The notes under the pieces: model-generated | Database searches by the model: none | Seen by the model: only the letters and a program-made list of their open reading frames with translations | What the model was told of the DNA's origin: nothing | Made by a program: the position numbers and the translations under genes | Assembly (NCBI GenBank): GCA_030562195.1 | Contig: CM060200.1 | Span: 7,130,001-7,194,000 of the forward strand | Length of the DNA stretch: 64,000 bases | Origin: Nipponacmea schrenckii | Lineage: Eukaryota; Mollusca; Gastropoda; Lottiidae | Reading direction: 5' to 3' | Part shown: positions 23,299-34,659 of the stretch, piece by piece | Layout: every line of letters begins with the position of its first letter | How positions within the stretch are numbered: the stretch's first letter is position 1

Positions 23299-24075
23299 AT
23301 GAAGATAAACAAATTCTTATGGAATACAATTGCTAACTTTATTTGAGCGACGTTTTATCAAGCAATGAATATAATGAAAGGTTAAGAATATATATACATG
23401 TATAAGTAAAGACAAAACAAAGATCAAAAGACACAGTCCATCCATCAATAAAGATCCAGGAGTATTCATACCTAGAGCCTATGATCACTTAATTCACTAA
23501 CCAGAAGTCATTAGTTGTTTAATCCTAGAATCGTTTTAATACATTGTTATGTTAAATTGTTTTGTCTTTACTTATATATATATTCTTGTTAACCTTTCAT
23601 TTTATTCATTGCTTGATAAAGACCAGACCTGGTTGAAATGAAATGAAATGAATGGAGTTTTACGTCCTACTCTTCTGCACCTTATGGGCTAATGAAGACG
23701 GGCAACGCCATGCAGTGTGCAATGAGGGAAATTTTGCCAGGACAGCGGCATTAGCCTACTCTTTTTGCGATTTCCAACTGTCGAGGGATCTTTAACGTGC
23801 ACAGTCTGTAGCACACGGGGCCTCGGTTTATTGTCCCATCCGAAAGACTAGACGCTTTTTCCATGTCAGTCCCTCCGACCTGCATCACTGACAAGGGGAA
23901 ACCGGGCTGAAAAATCCGAAAGTTCATCTCGACCCTTGCCGGGATTGAACCCTGAACCTTCAGGTTAGCGAGCAAGCGTCTAACCCACTGAGCCACCGCG
24001 ACTCCCCAGACCTGGTTGAAACGTCGCTCAAATAAAGTTAGTAATTGTATTCCATAAGAATTTGTTTATCTTCAT
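23299..24075. repeat. Inverted repeat with hammerhead-like motif, split by a SINE
   Basis: The left arm at 23299-23417 (ATGAAGATAAACAAATTCTT onward) is repeated in inverted order at 23562-23638 plus 24006-24075. The arms are near-identical for about 115 bp, except that the right arm has ~18 extra bases. Those extra bases form the stem of CTTGATAAAG-ACCAG..CTGGT-TGAAACGTCG. This layout (CTGATGA-like, hairpin, GAAAC) recalls a degenerate hammerhead core. The SINE sits within this motif. Confidence 0.75.
23639..24005 (-). mobile_element. Full-length tRNA-derived SINE
   Basis: Read on the minus strand, the head GTCGCGGTGGCTCAGTGGG is a tRNA-like A box and GGTTCAATCCC is a canonical pol III B box. 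A ~300-bp body follows. The tail GGACGTAAAACTCCATTCAT ends in TTCAT repeats. It is flanked by a perfect 16-bp target duplication, CCAGACCTGGTTGAAA, at 23623-23638 and 24006-24021. This is the reference copy for the fragments elsewhere in the window. Confidence 0.93.
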
Positions 24076-24083
24076 ACATGATC

Positions 24084-24203
24084 ATGCCAAATTTCTATCA
24101 AATCAGATGAAAACTGTGGTCTCTATCGCATTCACAAACTAATTTTGATGCTTTTTAACTAAGTCAAGGGCAATAACTCAAAAACAGCTCATCAAAAATT
24201 TTG
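24084..24203 (+). mobile_element. Isolated Helentron-like core repeat
   Basis: One core unit: CATGCCAAATTTCTATCAAA, GTGGTCTCTATCGCATTCAC, AAGTCAAGGGCAATAACTCA. No ends are present. Confidence 0.7.
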
Positions 24204-24639
24204 CTCTGCCTTTGAATATCATTACCCCAGCATATGATTATGCACAGGGGAATTATCAGTCTGAAATTTACTTTAATTGTCCTGGAAATGGCTGGTCTGT
24301 TGGTAAAAATGTTGTATGATATTCAATTTCTTATTACAGACATGAAAACATTTTAATTTTAAAGGACAGATACACACATTCTGGGGTTGAAATTTGTCTA
24401 GAGTATTTGAAGTCTTCAGAAGGGTTATGCAAAGGTAATATATAATACTTAATAACATTATTATACTGTCAAAATAAGGAAGGAGGTAAGTTCATATTAG
24501 ACATAATTACCCTAATCTCTCTTTATGATTAATGTTAATTAAAAGATTAGTGGGATTAAAGACACCAATTAATTAAGATTATTAATTCTAGATCAAGAGG
24601 TCAACATTGTTTCACCCATTTAAGTCAGCTAGAACCATT

Positions 24640-25065
24640 GTAGAAGATGTTGAAATCGATTTGTTGGATCCAAGTTTACCATCTGCAAGTCAAGAAGATC
24701 CGGAGTTACTTCGAAGAATTGCAAATCACTGCAAAACTGGTCATTTGAAGAGATACATGATTTCTAATTAGAGTGCGAAGCAGAGGCATGCTTTCAAGGC
24801 TTGGGAGTCCTACGAAGCTGGGGATGTGACGTCCACGACATCTTGGAATTAATAGGACAGGGCATTGTTCTATCATAGGCCTAACTGTGAATCATTGGAT
24901 GTGAAAGTTTGTATTGGGTGTTATAGAAGATACTCTCCTATGGAAGCACTGGCCAAGGTCACAAGAAGAGAACATACATTTTCCTTCACATTTCTGTTAT
25001 TACATAAAGTAATGATTCCGAAGATTAGATTAAAAATACAATCAAAGATAACAATGATATCTTGA
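24640..25065 (+). pseudogene. Possible gene fragment, unrecognised, with in-frame stop
   Basis: From 24640 a plus-strand frame reads VEDVEIDLLDPSLPS, EDPELLRRIANHCKTGHLKR and YMISN. It then has a TAG and continues in the same frame with KQRHAFKAWESYEAGDVTST to a TAA at 24850. A second frame from 24865 reads FYHRPNCESLDVKVCIGCYR then RYSPMEALAKVTRREHTFSF. The amino-acid composition is protein-like and there is a CxxC pair, but I do not recognise the family. It may be a decayed transposon or gene exon next to the Penelope-like element. Confidence 0.35.
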
Positions 25066-25119
25066 ATGACTAAAATATAATAATACTTGCAAATAATATA
25101 TACATATAACTAACATGAT

Positions 25120-27178
25120 TCAATTGTTTGAGGGAGTTAATGGAATAGGGTCCAATTTGCCATGGACTAGTAAATTACTAAGATTTTTATTTCTCTTAAA
25201 AGCAGTAACCAAAAGTTTAGTGTAAATATTAGGAAATTGATATTGGAGTTCTTTATAATATCGTTTGACAATCAAAGAGGCATTTTTGGCTGTAGTATTA
25301 TAGGTTGCAACAAAGGGTATGATTTGGTTGTCATGTTGGATGTTAAGTCCATTAGGTATAACAGTTTGTAACTGATCAATCCAGAAACTCTCTCTCTGCA
25401 ATCGTGTGTTTTAGGTTTAACTGTAGGTAAAAAAGGAACTTGTTCGATAGGCATAACCAGAAGATCTTCAATGGAATGATTGGGTTGGTTGAAATCTTTC
25501 GCAATTGGTCTATCTTTCTTATGAAGTATATCAAAACGGTGGCCGCTAAATCGAGTACGCAACGCATTTTGGGTTTCACCAACATATTGAACATCGCATT
25601 TTTTGCAAGAAATTAGGTAGATTATATTTTTATCTTTACATGAAAGTATGTCATTCATCTGAAATATTTTTCCGTTTTTATTATTCTTGAAATAGTGTGA
25701 ACTATGTACATATTCGCAGGTACGACACCTAGAACCTCCACACGGTATGGAGCCAAAACCATTGGGCGGAGGAGGGGGGTCATTTTTCTTTTGAATCTCC
25801 AAAATAGTGTCGTTTTTAATTTTGCGCAAAAAACGTTTTGAATAACCCCTTTCTCGCAAAATTGCTAAAAACTAGTTCGCATGCCGAATCAAAATCTGTC
25901 TTTCTCGTGCAAATTCTGTTAAATCTCAGAATTTGCGATTTAATTACGCCAGAAAACGTGTGCTTCGGATGAAACAAAGTTTTGAACAAAAGTTGGTGTG
26001 TGTCGGTTTCTTTGAAATACACTTTGATATCTATTTTTTTAGTTTGATTGAAATTAGGTCCTTTGAATACTGTCGTATCCAAAAAATTCATACTGTTTTT
26101 GGAAATGTTTGCAGTTAATTTCACAGAAGGATGGTGATTATTTAAAATTTCAAAATATTCCCAAAAGTTTGCCAAAGATTCTGTCCAAATTATGAAAATA
26201 TCGTCTAAAAACCTTCCATAGAAGAAAGGTTGAAACGGGGATATTAATGATATTTCGCGTTCCCATTGGGCCATAAAAATGTTCGCATAACTCGGCGCGA
26301 AGCGTTTCCCCATCGCAGTGCCAGAAGTTTGAAGATATATTTTTCCATTAAAAGTAAAGTCATTGCGCGTAAGACATAATTCTAGGAGATCTAATATTTC
26401 TTTGTCTGGACGGTCAGAACATGGATTTCTAAGAAAGGCTTTTTGTACAGCGTCTAATCCCGATTTGTTGTCAATATTCGTATACATACTTGTTACATCT
26501 AACGAGATAAATAGCGCATTGTCTGGAATATCTAATTTTCGAATTTTTTCTATAAAATCGGTGGTATCTTTAAGATAAGAAGGATGTTTACAAGCCAATG
26601 GCAGTAAGAAATGATCAATATATTCGGAAACTTGGTATGAATGTTGCACAGTCAGAAATGATAGGTCTGCCTTTGGGTACTGTGTTTGCAACGCACCATT
26701 CGGATTCTGGATTTTTATGAATTTTTGGTAATGTATAAATGTGACGTTGCCGAACTTCTGGTTTTGCACAAAGATAGTCAAACTGAGAATCGGATATGAA
26801 GGATTTTCTTACTAGAATTTTCAAAATATCATTAATCTTTATCGCTGTTTCCATAAAAATAGGCTGGTCCAATTCGCGGTAGTGATTTGAAATACTTAGT
26901 TGTTTATCTAATTCAAAAATATAGTCAACGCGGTTTTGAATGACACAGCAATTGCCCTTGTCACTTTTTCGAATAATTATAGTCTGATCATTTTTTAGAA
27001 GATTTAAAACAGAACGCTCAAAATTGGTTAGGTTATTCTTCTCATTAACCAGTGGTAAACGAGAAACTTCTTCGTATAGTTTGTCGCATTTACTCAAAAT
27101 ATTATGGTCAATCGCGGTGTCTGGTGGATTCCATCCAGATTTTTCTATAAACCGAGTTCGTTTTCCTCTACCAAGTCT
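25120..27178 (-). pseudogene. Penelope-like retroelement (RT + GIY-YIG), frameshifted
   Basis: Minus strand, four overlapping frames. From ~27178: GRGKRTRFIEKSGWNPPD, then 27097-26615 with NLTNFERSVLNLLK, IIIRKSDKGNCCVIQ and HIYTLPKIHKNPE (RT N-terminal motifs). 26781-25816 has LDVTSMYTNID, QTSGTAMGKRFAPSYANIFM and GRFLDDIFIIW (RT catalytic DD), then MNFLDT. 25859-25272 has a Cys-rich linker (PCGGSRCRTCEYV, LSCKDKN) and the GIY-YIG block IIYLISCKKCDVQYVGET..LRTRFSGHR. 25401-25120 has ESFWIDQLQTVIPNGLN and a C-terminal block ending LVHGKLDP. This is the domain order of endonuclease-bearing Penelope-like elements. Frames change near 26700, 25840 and 25390, so it cannot make one protein as it stands. 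No pseudo-LTR flanks were seen. Confidence 0.93.
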
Positions 27179-27199
27179 TTAGTTTGTGAAAAAGTGTGA

Positions 27200-28890
27200 C
27201 ATGCTAGTGTGAGATGTGAACTAAAAAAATTAATTTGTTATTTATTTTTTTAATAGTGCTAAGAAATTTTAATCAAATATAAAAGCTTTTTTTTATATGG
27301 GGCCATTTTGACTATAACCAGCTGTAACCCATTCACTGATAACTGTATTTGGCAAAACTGAGTTTCTGAGAATGAAATACCCTGTAACAGTACAATATGA
27401 TTATTCAAACAAATGGCAATCCTGTCCCTTTGAGACAGGCTATTATTTCAATTTTGAGTCTTCATAACTGCTCAATAGATCAGAAAATAGTGACAAGAAG
27501 TCATGTTCAAAGGTTACTATAAAGTATAAATGTGACTTTTCTATTTTGGTGGAAATAGCTCTCCACAAAATATTTTTCTATTCACAACACGTGCATCAAC
27601 AAAATTGTTATGGTGGAAAAATGGACTATTAGAATCATAGATGTGTTTCATAGAATATAAATTCATAACTATCAAATACTGCTGGTTTCAATGAGGATTA
27701 TCCTTGATTAAGGATCAACCATTCAATTAGGCCTGTCGATGATCGACCGGTCGGGAAGATAGGTTGATGAAGGAATTCTCTTTTCGTTCTTAAGTGATCT
27801 TGAGGAAAGTCGAGGCGTCTCGGGGTTAGAACCATAATTTTACCCACCTCAGGCAATATTCCACTCAAAACTGAAACTTTTTCTTGAAGTCTTATCACAA
27901 AAACTTATGATCACATAAATATTTAAGCCGCAATTAACTAATTACTATAATTTTTTATCCCCAAAGATCGGCTTTCCTAGCTCAGATATCAGACCATGCG
28001 CAGTCTATGATGAACAACCAATCAGAAAGTCTGATACACTTTATTGACCAATCGTAATTCAGGTTACATTTTTGACCTTCAACTCAACACTATCGTCAGA
28101 GAGTCAAAGGTCAAGAAGGAAAGAGCCACTCACCTAAACATTATTGTGTACAACAACTTGTTTTTATCAGGGCACGTCGTAATCAAAAAACAATAACAAG
28201 ATATTAATAATGTGTCATATGATACTTTCATAATAAAAGTTAGACTTAACCGTTATATAGGCTATGCATTCTAAGTGTATATAGCCTTCTTCATTCCTTT
28301 TTTTAAAGTTTCGGTACTACCTTTCGCACAAGAATAAAGCCTTTCACTTCATCCACAGTAAGAACAAACTGCCCCCCCCCCTCATCCTGTAATTGTGTAT
28401 GAATAACGAATACAAAGTTCTAGCAGGTAGTTTGGTAGATACAGTTGGTGATGGTGGTCCGATAGACAAAACAATTGCGTATATTCCTTGTTTAAGCCAT
28501 TTTTATGAAACTTCATTATTTCAAAAACTGTATTATTTCATGTTATCAAGGGTTATTTGATATGAATTTTTTTTTCAAACCGAAATAATTATTTCAAACA
28601 ACGACGACGACTCATGATTTTAAACCATAAATTATTTCTAAAACCACAAATTATCCATACGAACGTGTCAAACTCATGGTTTCCAAAGCACTCTAATTAT
28701 TTATTTTCATTCTTTTAACCTACATCAAAGTTATTATTATTTCAAATCATAAAACAAAGAAGATGGACATTGTTTCAAACAATAGGGTTCATCAAATTTG
28801 TTCTTTGGAAATCAGGACGAGAATTGCAAAAATATGTCATTATATTATTTCAAACCATGACCAATAAAAATTTGTTATATATCCGAACGA
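27200..28890. other. Non-coding spacer
   Basis: No gene recognised. The open frame at 27698-27898 (minus) has no known domain. Confidence 0.5.
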
Positions 28891-28892
28891 AG

Positions 28893-28997
28893 AGACGCTC
28901 TTTTCCATGTCAGTGTCTCAGACCAGCAATATTGACAAGGGGAAACCGGGCTGACAAATCAGAAAGTTCGTGTCGCCCGGATTGAACCCTCGACCTC
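28893..28997 (-). mobile_element. SINE head fragment
   Basis: GACGCTCTTTTCCATGTCAG, ACAAGGGGAAACCGGGCTGA and the B-box side (GGATTGAACCCTCGACCTC) match the middle and head of the SINE at 23639-24005. Both ends are missing. Confidence 0.8.
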
Positions 28998-28999
28998 TT

Positions 29000-30275
29000 T
29001 TTTTAAGATTATGCCTATTAGATTATAAGGGCTGTTCCAGAAATCCAAGCGAATTTGTACCCGATGTTGTCCGCTTAGCACATAAATATAATTTAAATTA
29101 GGCTTTTTATTAGAATACATTTTATCTTTAGATGACCAGATAGAAATCAATAGTAAAATTTCCCATTTACAATTAGTCTCAAGCATAGAGAGATTTTCGA
29201 ATGACCCATAATTTTCAATATTTAAGGAATTCCACGAGGCACCCATCCTCATCCCATTTAGATGAGATAAATAATCACTTCACAAATTATTCATTATAGT
29301 TTCAATAATGCAAGAGAACATACATTTTTTGGCAACAAGCTTAAGGATTTATGCCATATGGTTCACTAAGGGCGTCATCATTCCGGTTTTTGTTCACTCT
29401 ATCGATCATGGGTTAATCAATGGATTTTACCCACTTCACCATCCACCATCCATACGTTACTAAAACTTAATCCAGTAATGTTTGATGACCGATAAAAAAA
29501 TGTAAATATGATCAAAATCGAATATGGATATTAAAGGCGATAATAGCAATAGGGCCTACACGATTTCAACATCCTGGTTTCCGGCAAAATAACCGGATTT
29601 ACTTGAGGTAGGTGCTATAACTTGAAAATTTTAATTAAACAATGCTGTATAAAAGACACGAGATCATTTCTTATGATAAACTACCAACTACTACTACTAC
29701 CAACAACTACTAGTTTGCTATATTAGCATAAGCTGCAGGCGAACTTAAACGTGTGGAAGAACTTTGATTCCGGAATGTCTGTTGTTTTACCGAGTATGCT
29801 GAATCTCTACGAAGAAGATATGATTGGAGAAAAGCGGTATATTTCTCAAAGAAATAATGTTAATATTACTCAGCTTTTGCCTTTAAACGAATTTAGTAGA
29901 AATGGAATGTCATTTGGAAATGTTACCCAATTCGGAAGGATGCCAATGTTTAAAGATAGTACAGGTTGGATGTTTCTCTGTTAGAAGTTATGTCATTGTA
30001 ACACGTGTCAATCTGTTTCAATAATCTCAGGATGTCATTTTCAAGCTTATCAAGTAAACAATCATATCAGGAAAGCGCTTTGTTGAAGAAGACTTTTTAG
30101 TAAAATAAAGAAAAAATACAACACTATATTTTTACCAGATATAGCTTATATCACCGTGCATTTAATTGTATTAGAACTGTAGGCCTGTTCCTTATAATAA
30201 AGATGTCAATTTGTTTGTTGAAGAAGATTTTTTGTCCAGATCTATAATTGACAGCATAATAACAATGGTGCTGAT
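29000..30275. other. Non-coding spacer
   Basis: Contains a short (CTA)n run near 29685 and an open frame at 29751-29984 (78 codons) with no recognisable domain and no supporting signal. Confidence 0.45.
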
Positions 30276-30761
30276 TTTAAAGGGGCACAGGCTTGATTTG
30301 TTTCGGACAATCATCCGACAGCCTCAAACACATGAAATCTTTTGTTTAGCTAATCAGACATAGTCTACAGAGCTTACCTTTGAAATTTGAGCCTTCAAAT
30401 CCATGGGTATACATATTTATCCGTGTTTGAAAATCATAACGTCTTAAGATATTATGAACGTCCCGCCATATTGGAAAATCGAAGAGTTATAAATAGACTA
30501 CTGCGCAGGCCCACACTGATAAAACAAAAAGAAAGTACATGTAATAACAATTGTAGATTTTGTCAACAGGACACACAATTTTCATACTGACTGAAGACCA
30601 GCCGCGTACAGCACGGAAAAAAAAATAAAAAGTGAAATTTTTTAGATATATTTCAAGGTATTTTGCGATTTTCTTAGAGCTTGAGTATTTCTGAGGACTG
30701 TTTAAATGTAACAAAGGCCCAAAACGACCACTAAAAATCAAGATTATTGTGCCCCTTTAAA
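30276..30761. mobile_element. MITE-like element (486 bp)
   Basis: Perfect 14-bp TIRs TTTAAAGGGGCACA at 30276-30289 and, inverted, 30748-30761; similarity continues inward (CTTGATTT). The interior has small open frames on both strands but no conserved product. Confidence 0.85.
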
Positions 30762-31359
30762 GAAAAGAAAATTGTTATTGTAAAAGGCACTATTATATTA
30801 TTTTCCTTGTATTGTTCTTAATATTTTATGCATGTATGTCATATTTGTGATCGCATGAATAAATAAGCATTTCCTATGATTACAAGATGAATTACAATGT
30901 CACATATGGTGCTTTTACTTAAACTTTTTGTTTCAACATTTTAATAATTACGTAATTATCTAATTCATAAAACTAAATTTTAAAATTTGGTTTGAGTTTA
31001 TTTCTCAAGACATGGTAACTTGCGAATTGAGTGATTGATTGTTGAGTGAAACATGACATAATATAACGTAAAAGAACCTTTTTTTGCATCATTATACCAT
31101 TATGTAGTTACATTCGTTTACCAAGTTATATCCTTATAGTCTCAGAATAGGAAATTCAAATCCATAATGATCTGTGCAGAATAGTCCAGTCACACCGCTC
31201 TGTGTATACATGTATTATGTATCATAATAAATATCATGTAATAGTATGTTATTAATTAATTAAATAAATGTCAAACCTTGCACTGCTTAGAAAGATGTCG
31301 ACGTTCTCCAGTTATATCGCACCAAGAACTCTTGTAGTACACGCTTCGGTAGAAGACTT

Positions 31360-31560
31360 CCCGGCAGCATGCTTGAAGGTCTCTACCAGTCCTTTCGCTG
31401 CTCGTTGGTAGCTGGTTTATAGGGTACCCCTGTTAGGAGCATGGTCCTTGCACAAGCTCTTAAATTCCCCATAGGTCGACTCGTTGTCAGTGACCAGGGT
31501 GTGAGGATATCCAAAGTGAGCGAAGTCTTCTTCCGACAGATCAATAGTGGCTTTTTACGA
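31360..31560 (-). pseudogene. Ty3/Gypsy integrase fragment with a stop
   Basis: The minus strand reads ATIDLSEEDFAHFGYPHTLV, TDNESTYGEFKSLCKDHA, then after a TAA TSYQRAAKGLVETFKHAAG. F..FG.P..LV(S/T)DN......F..FC..........A.G..E...... is the integrase catalytic core of Gypsy-type elements, where the DN Asp and the following Glu are catalytic. Only part of the core remains, and no LTRs or other pol domains were found nearby. Confidence 0.85.
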
Positions 31561-32252
31561 CGCGGATGACTTTGTTTGAATACACGGATACTTTTAGAGC
31601 ATCCGTGATCTCTATATCCTTTAAGTTGATAGCACGATCCCGATGTTAACGACTATACAACTTTTTTGGGAGAATCCATGGATGAACTGGAGGCTTGGGT
31701 GATTATCATTATAAGATCACGTTGATCTGTCAGATATGCGGAGCTCATATGATGTGGGGCACGCATAATGTGTTTCTTGAAATGTCATTTGAAAGGGGAT
31801 CGTCTAAACTGGAACTTAAACTGGAATGGTGTTGATCCTGTGCAACAGTCCTATGAGCTGACATTGACAATATTAAACCAAGGCTTTTGTAAAGGAATAT
31901 TTTTTTCATCTATATTGTTATATAAAGTATAATATCAGCGAACTACTGATAATTTATATATAACTACATTCATCAGCTCATACAAAAAAAAAAAAAAACA
32001 AACAATGTCATCGACAGCTAGAAAAAGTTTGTTTGGTTTGCGTCCTCTTGACTAGCTCCAGTCATGCCATGAACCGAAGATCTTAGCAGCCTTTCCACCA
32101 CATTGGGCAAAACGAATCCAACCAACTGTACAGAAATTCAATTGAATACGTTTAGCAAGAATCCACAAGTCATTGAACAAAAAACGGCACAATTTTGGAA
32201 CTCCATTTAAAGCAATTAGTGTAAAGTTCACTTCAACGAAGTTGGTAATTAA

Positions 32253-32789
32253 TTATTTGTTTAACACGAGATTTACGAGTATACGGTGTACAGGCAACAG
32301 ATAATTCTTTGTGTAATGAGTTAATCGTACTGATACTCTAGATCTTCCAGGACTAGGACACGACACTCCAGACTCAGACATCATTAATGGCTTCCACGGA
32401 ACATTATTATTTGTAATGCTATGCGTAAACGGGCTTTGCAATTGTTCACATTTTCTGGCTCTATGGCTTGCATTTCGACGTATTCGTCTATTGAAATCCT
32501 CAATGTAAATTGGATCATTCGACTTGATGTTCTCTTTTCCATTCTCAATGTTCTTCTCTAAAAAACATCGTTGTGTTCTCATATATGACACTGGTGATAC
32601 TGATAGAGATTTATTGGGTGAGTACGAAGGTGTTCTCTCGGGTGACAAAAGCATGGCATCTGCAGTTAATGATTCTTCTAGATTAAGATGTCCAACAGAT
32701 CTACGAAAAAAAACATTCAAATTTTCTTTTGGTCGTATTGGTGTACTGGTTGTTGCAAAGAACTCGACAGACCAACTTAAGTTTTTCAT
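32253..32789 (-). CDS. Intronless 178-aa protein, Ser/Thr-Pro rich with two KEN tripeptides
   Basis: I do not recognise this protein. It starts MKNLSWSVEF (AAAATG context) and is open for 178 codons. A cluster of proline-directed sites (T16, S49, T53, S57, S65, S119, S146) lies around LLSPERTPSYSPNKSLSVSP. KEN tripeptides occur at residues 21-23 and 85-87, an Arg-rich patch RRIRRNASHRARK at 101-113, and VPWKPLM at 130-136. No signal peptide or membrane helix is seen. KEN motifs plus S/T-P sites are common in proteins phosphorylated by cyclin-dependent kinases and degraded through APC/C; for this protein that is only a suggestion. A TATA box 50 nt upstream supports a real single-exon gene. The alternative is a chance ORF: the opposite strand is also open for 93 codons at 32524-32805. 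Confidence 0.55.
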   Translation of the reverse strand: MKNLSWSVEFFATTSTPIRPKENLNVFFRRSVGHLNLEESLTADAMLLSPERTPSYSPNKSLSVSPVSYMRTQRCFLEKNIENGKENIKSNDPIYIEDFNRRIRRNASHRARKCEQLQSPFTHSITNNNVPWKPLMMSESGVSCPSPGRSRVSVRLTHYTKNYLLPVHRILVNLVLNK

Positions 32790-32836
32790 TTTAGCACTAA
32801 AGTAAACTTGGTTTAAATGATATGGTGTAAACGAGA

Positions 32837-32846
32837 CTTATATAAG
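32837..32846 (-). promoter_or_regulatory. TATA box for the intronless gene
   Basis: The minus strand reads GTTACTTATATAAGTCTCG, so TATATAAG lies about 50 nt before the ATG at 32789. A start ~25-30 nt downstream would leave a leader of about 20-25 nt. Confidence 0.5.
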
Positions 32847-33192
32847 TAACTAGGGGACGATTACCAACAAGGACATTTACTTGATAGGGTAGTTATAAAT
32901 CTTAATGGCTTGACGTCGCTCGTAGTTGACGACTTGATTGGCATGATTGGCATATTACGCATGAACTGTACCAACGCCGTGTCAGATTATGATCCAGAGA
33001 AGTCTGCCCTCCATCATTCCAATCAATTCTTTAGTCAATTAATTTGTCCACATCTTTTTCAGCTATTTCAGCAATTACAGTGCAATTCAATTTCATTACA
33101 GTCCTTCTAAGTTATATAGCAAAATTTATTTGACCGTTTTAATTCTGGGGATATTACGAGCGTGTCGATAACGGTGTCAAAACACTAGAAAC

Positions 33193-33754
33193 AGGCCCGT
33201 AACTGGGGGTGCGCTGCACAGTGCCACCCCCCCCCCCCCGCCTTTGGAAAGCCCCTCTCCCCCTGCACAATACTAAAAAAATCAATTAAAGCTGAAAGCA
33301 GTCACAATCTTGAAGTTGAAGTCAGCTTTGATAACACCGACATACTGACAATCAATAAGCATATTTATAAAACCAGGAGACTTCATGAAGCAATCAACAT
33401 CAGAAGTAACCGGCCAGACGAAGGTGTTTGATTATCACATATATATGCTAAACTTATCAAACTGTAATTATTAATGTGCATAAATCTATTTATATTTGGT
33501 TATTAAAACACTTCAACTTCCCTAGTTATTTTTAAAAAAATGTGTTTTCCTATATTCCCCCTTTAATTAATTTTCTTTTCCACAATCCCTGAATTAAATC
33601 AGAATTTAATGTATAAAGTACAGTATTAACTAATTATTAGCGTTACAACTGCATCTTTACTGCCCCCCTCCCACTTTTCTTAAATTAATGTGACCGCCCC
33701 CTTACAAATGCGGTCGCCCCCCCCCCCCTGGCACAAAGAGCTGCTTACGGGCCT
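33193..33754. mobile_element. MITE-like element with C-rich subterminal tracts
   Basis: The TIR AGGCCCGTAA lies at 33193-33202 and, inverted, at 33745-33754. Just inside are CAGTGCCACCCCCCCC on the left and CCCCCCCCTGGCAC on the right, so TGCCA and TGGCA mirror each other while both C-runs sit on the plus strand. No coding. Confidence 0.75.
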
Positions 33755-34161
33755 AATGTATTAATGTATGGTTGACTTCTCTCAGACGCGTTCTAATGGA
33801 ACTCTTCACGAAACAGGTAAATATATAGACGACCATGCACAGTAATCCGTTCTATCCCCCACCCCCCTTCGTATGTAAATGCTTTTTTATTATTTTTTTT
33901 CACTGTATTTCTTAATTATCACACTCTTGCTCTTTTCAGGGACTCTTTGTTCCTGTCAAACTTTTAAAACTCTATCCTCTCATATTCTTGTGATTCGTTG
34001 ATGTTTGCGTGGTCTATCTTTTATTTATTTATTTATTTTTTTTTTGAAAAAAATATTGTCTATATAATACAAGGAAGCCAAATGTGCTATTTTCATCTGA
34101 TTAGTGTTGTTTTTCGTAGAGATATAACCTTTCTCGCCCACTTTTGATTTTTTCTTTTTTC

Positions 34162-34195
34162 GCTTGATAAAGGGATTAGTCCCGAAACGTTGCTA
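34162..34195 (+). other. Hammerhead-like motif (degenerate)
   Basis: GCTTGATAAA-GGGATTAGTCCC-GAAACGTTGC: a CTGATGA-like strand, a short GGGA/TCCC stem, and GAAAC. It is the same layout as the motif split by the SINE at 23611-24030. Core substitutions (TTGATAAA for CTGATGA) suggest it is inactive. Confidence 0.4.
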
Positions 34196-34659
34196 CATTT
34201 ACTCTTATTGTACATGCTACAGAATATTTCTTCTGTTTTGGAAACTAAAGGAAAGGACCAGATAAAATCATACAAAAAGCTCTCTGTTTATATTTATTTA
34301 TGTCGTATCATTACCCTAAAAATATTATATTATTTATTTAAGTGTCACCGTCCATATACAGAGCATAAAACATACTAATATTAACATAATAAAATGGACG
34401 CCAGCCGGATCCGACTTCGGAGACACCTAAAATTATATAGTAAAACAGTATTCAATAAGACAGGTAAAAAACAATGTACAAGCAAAATAAACAGCATATA
34501 AAAAAGCTAAGGGCATCTAGTTTGTTTTCTACGATTAAACATTCTAAAAATACATGCGCCAAAATAATAGTAAAATTCGTTCGTTTGTCATAAAAAAACC
34601 ACAGTTTATTTCCAATATTAAAAAATGAAAATAAAACAGGCTTTGGTACTTAAATCATT

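Noticed and set aside
23751..23996. 81-codon minus-strand frame
   Set aside because: It lies wholly inside the SINE and reads through its tRNA-like head.
29751..29984. 78-codon plus-strand frame
   Set aside because: Composition is acceptable but it is isolated, lacks promoter and polyadenylation signals, and is unrecognised.
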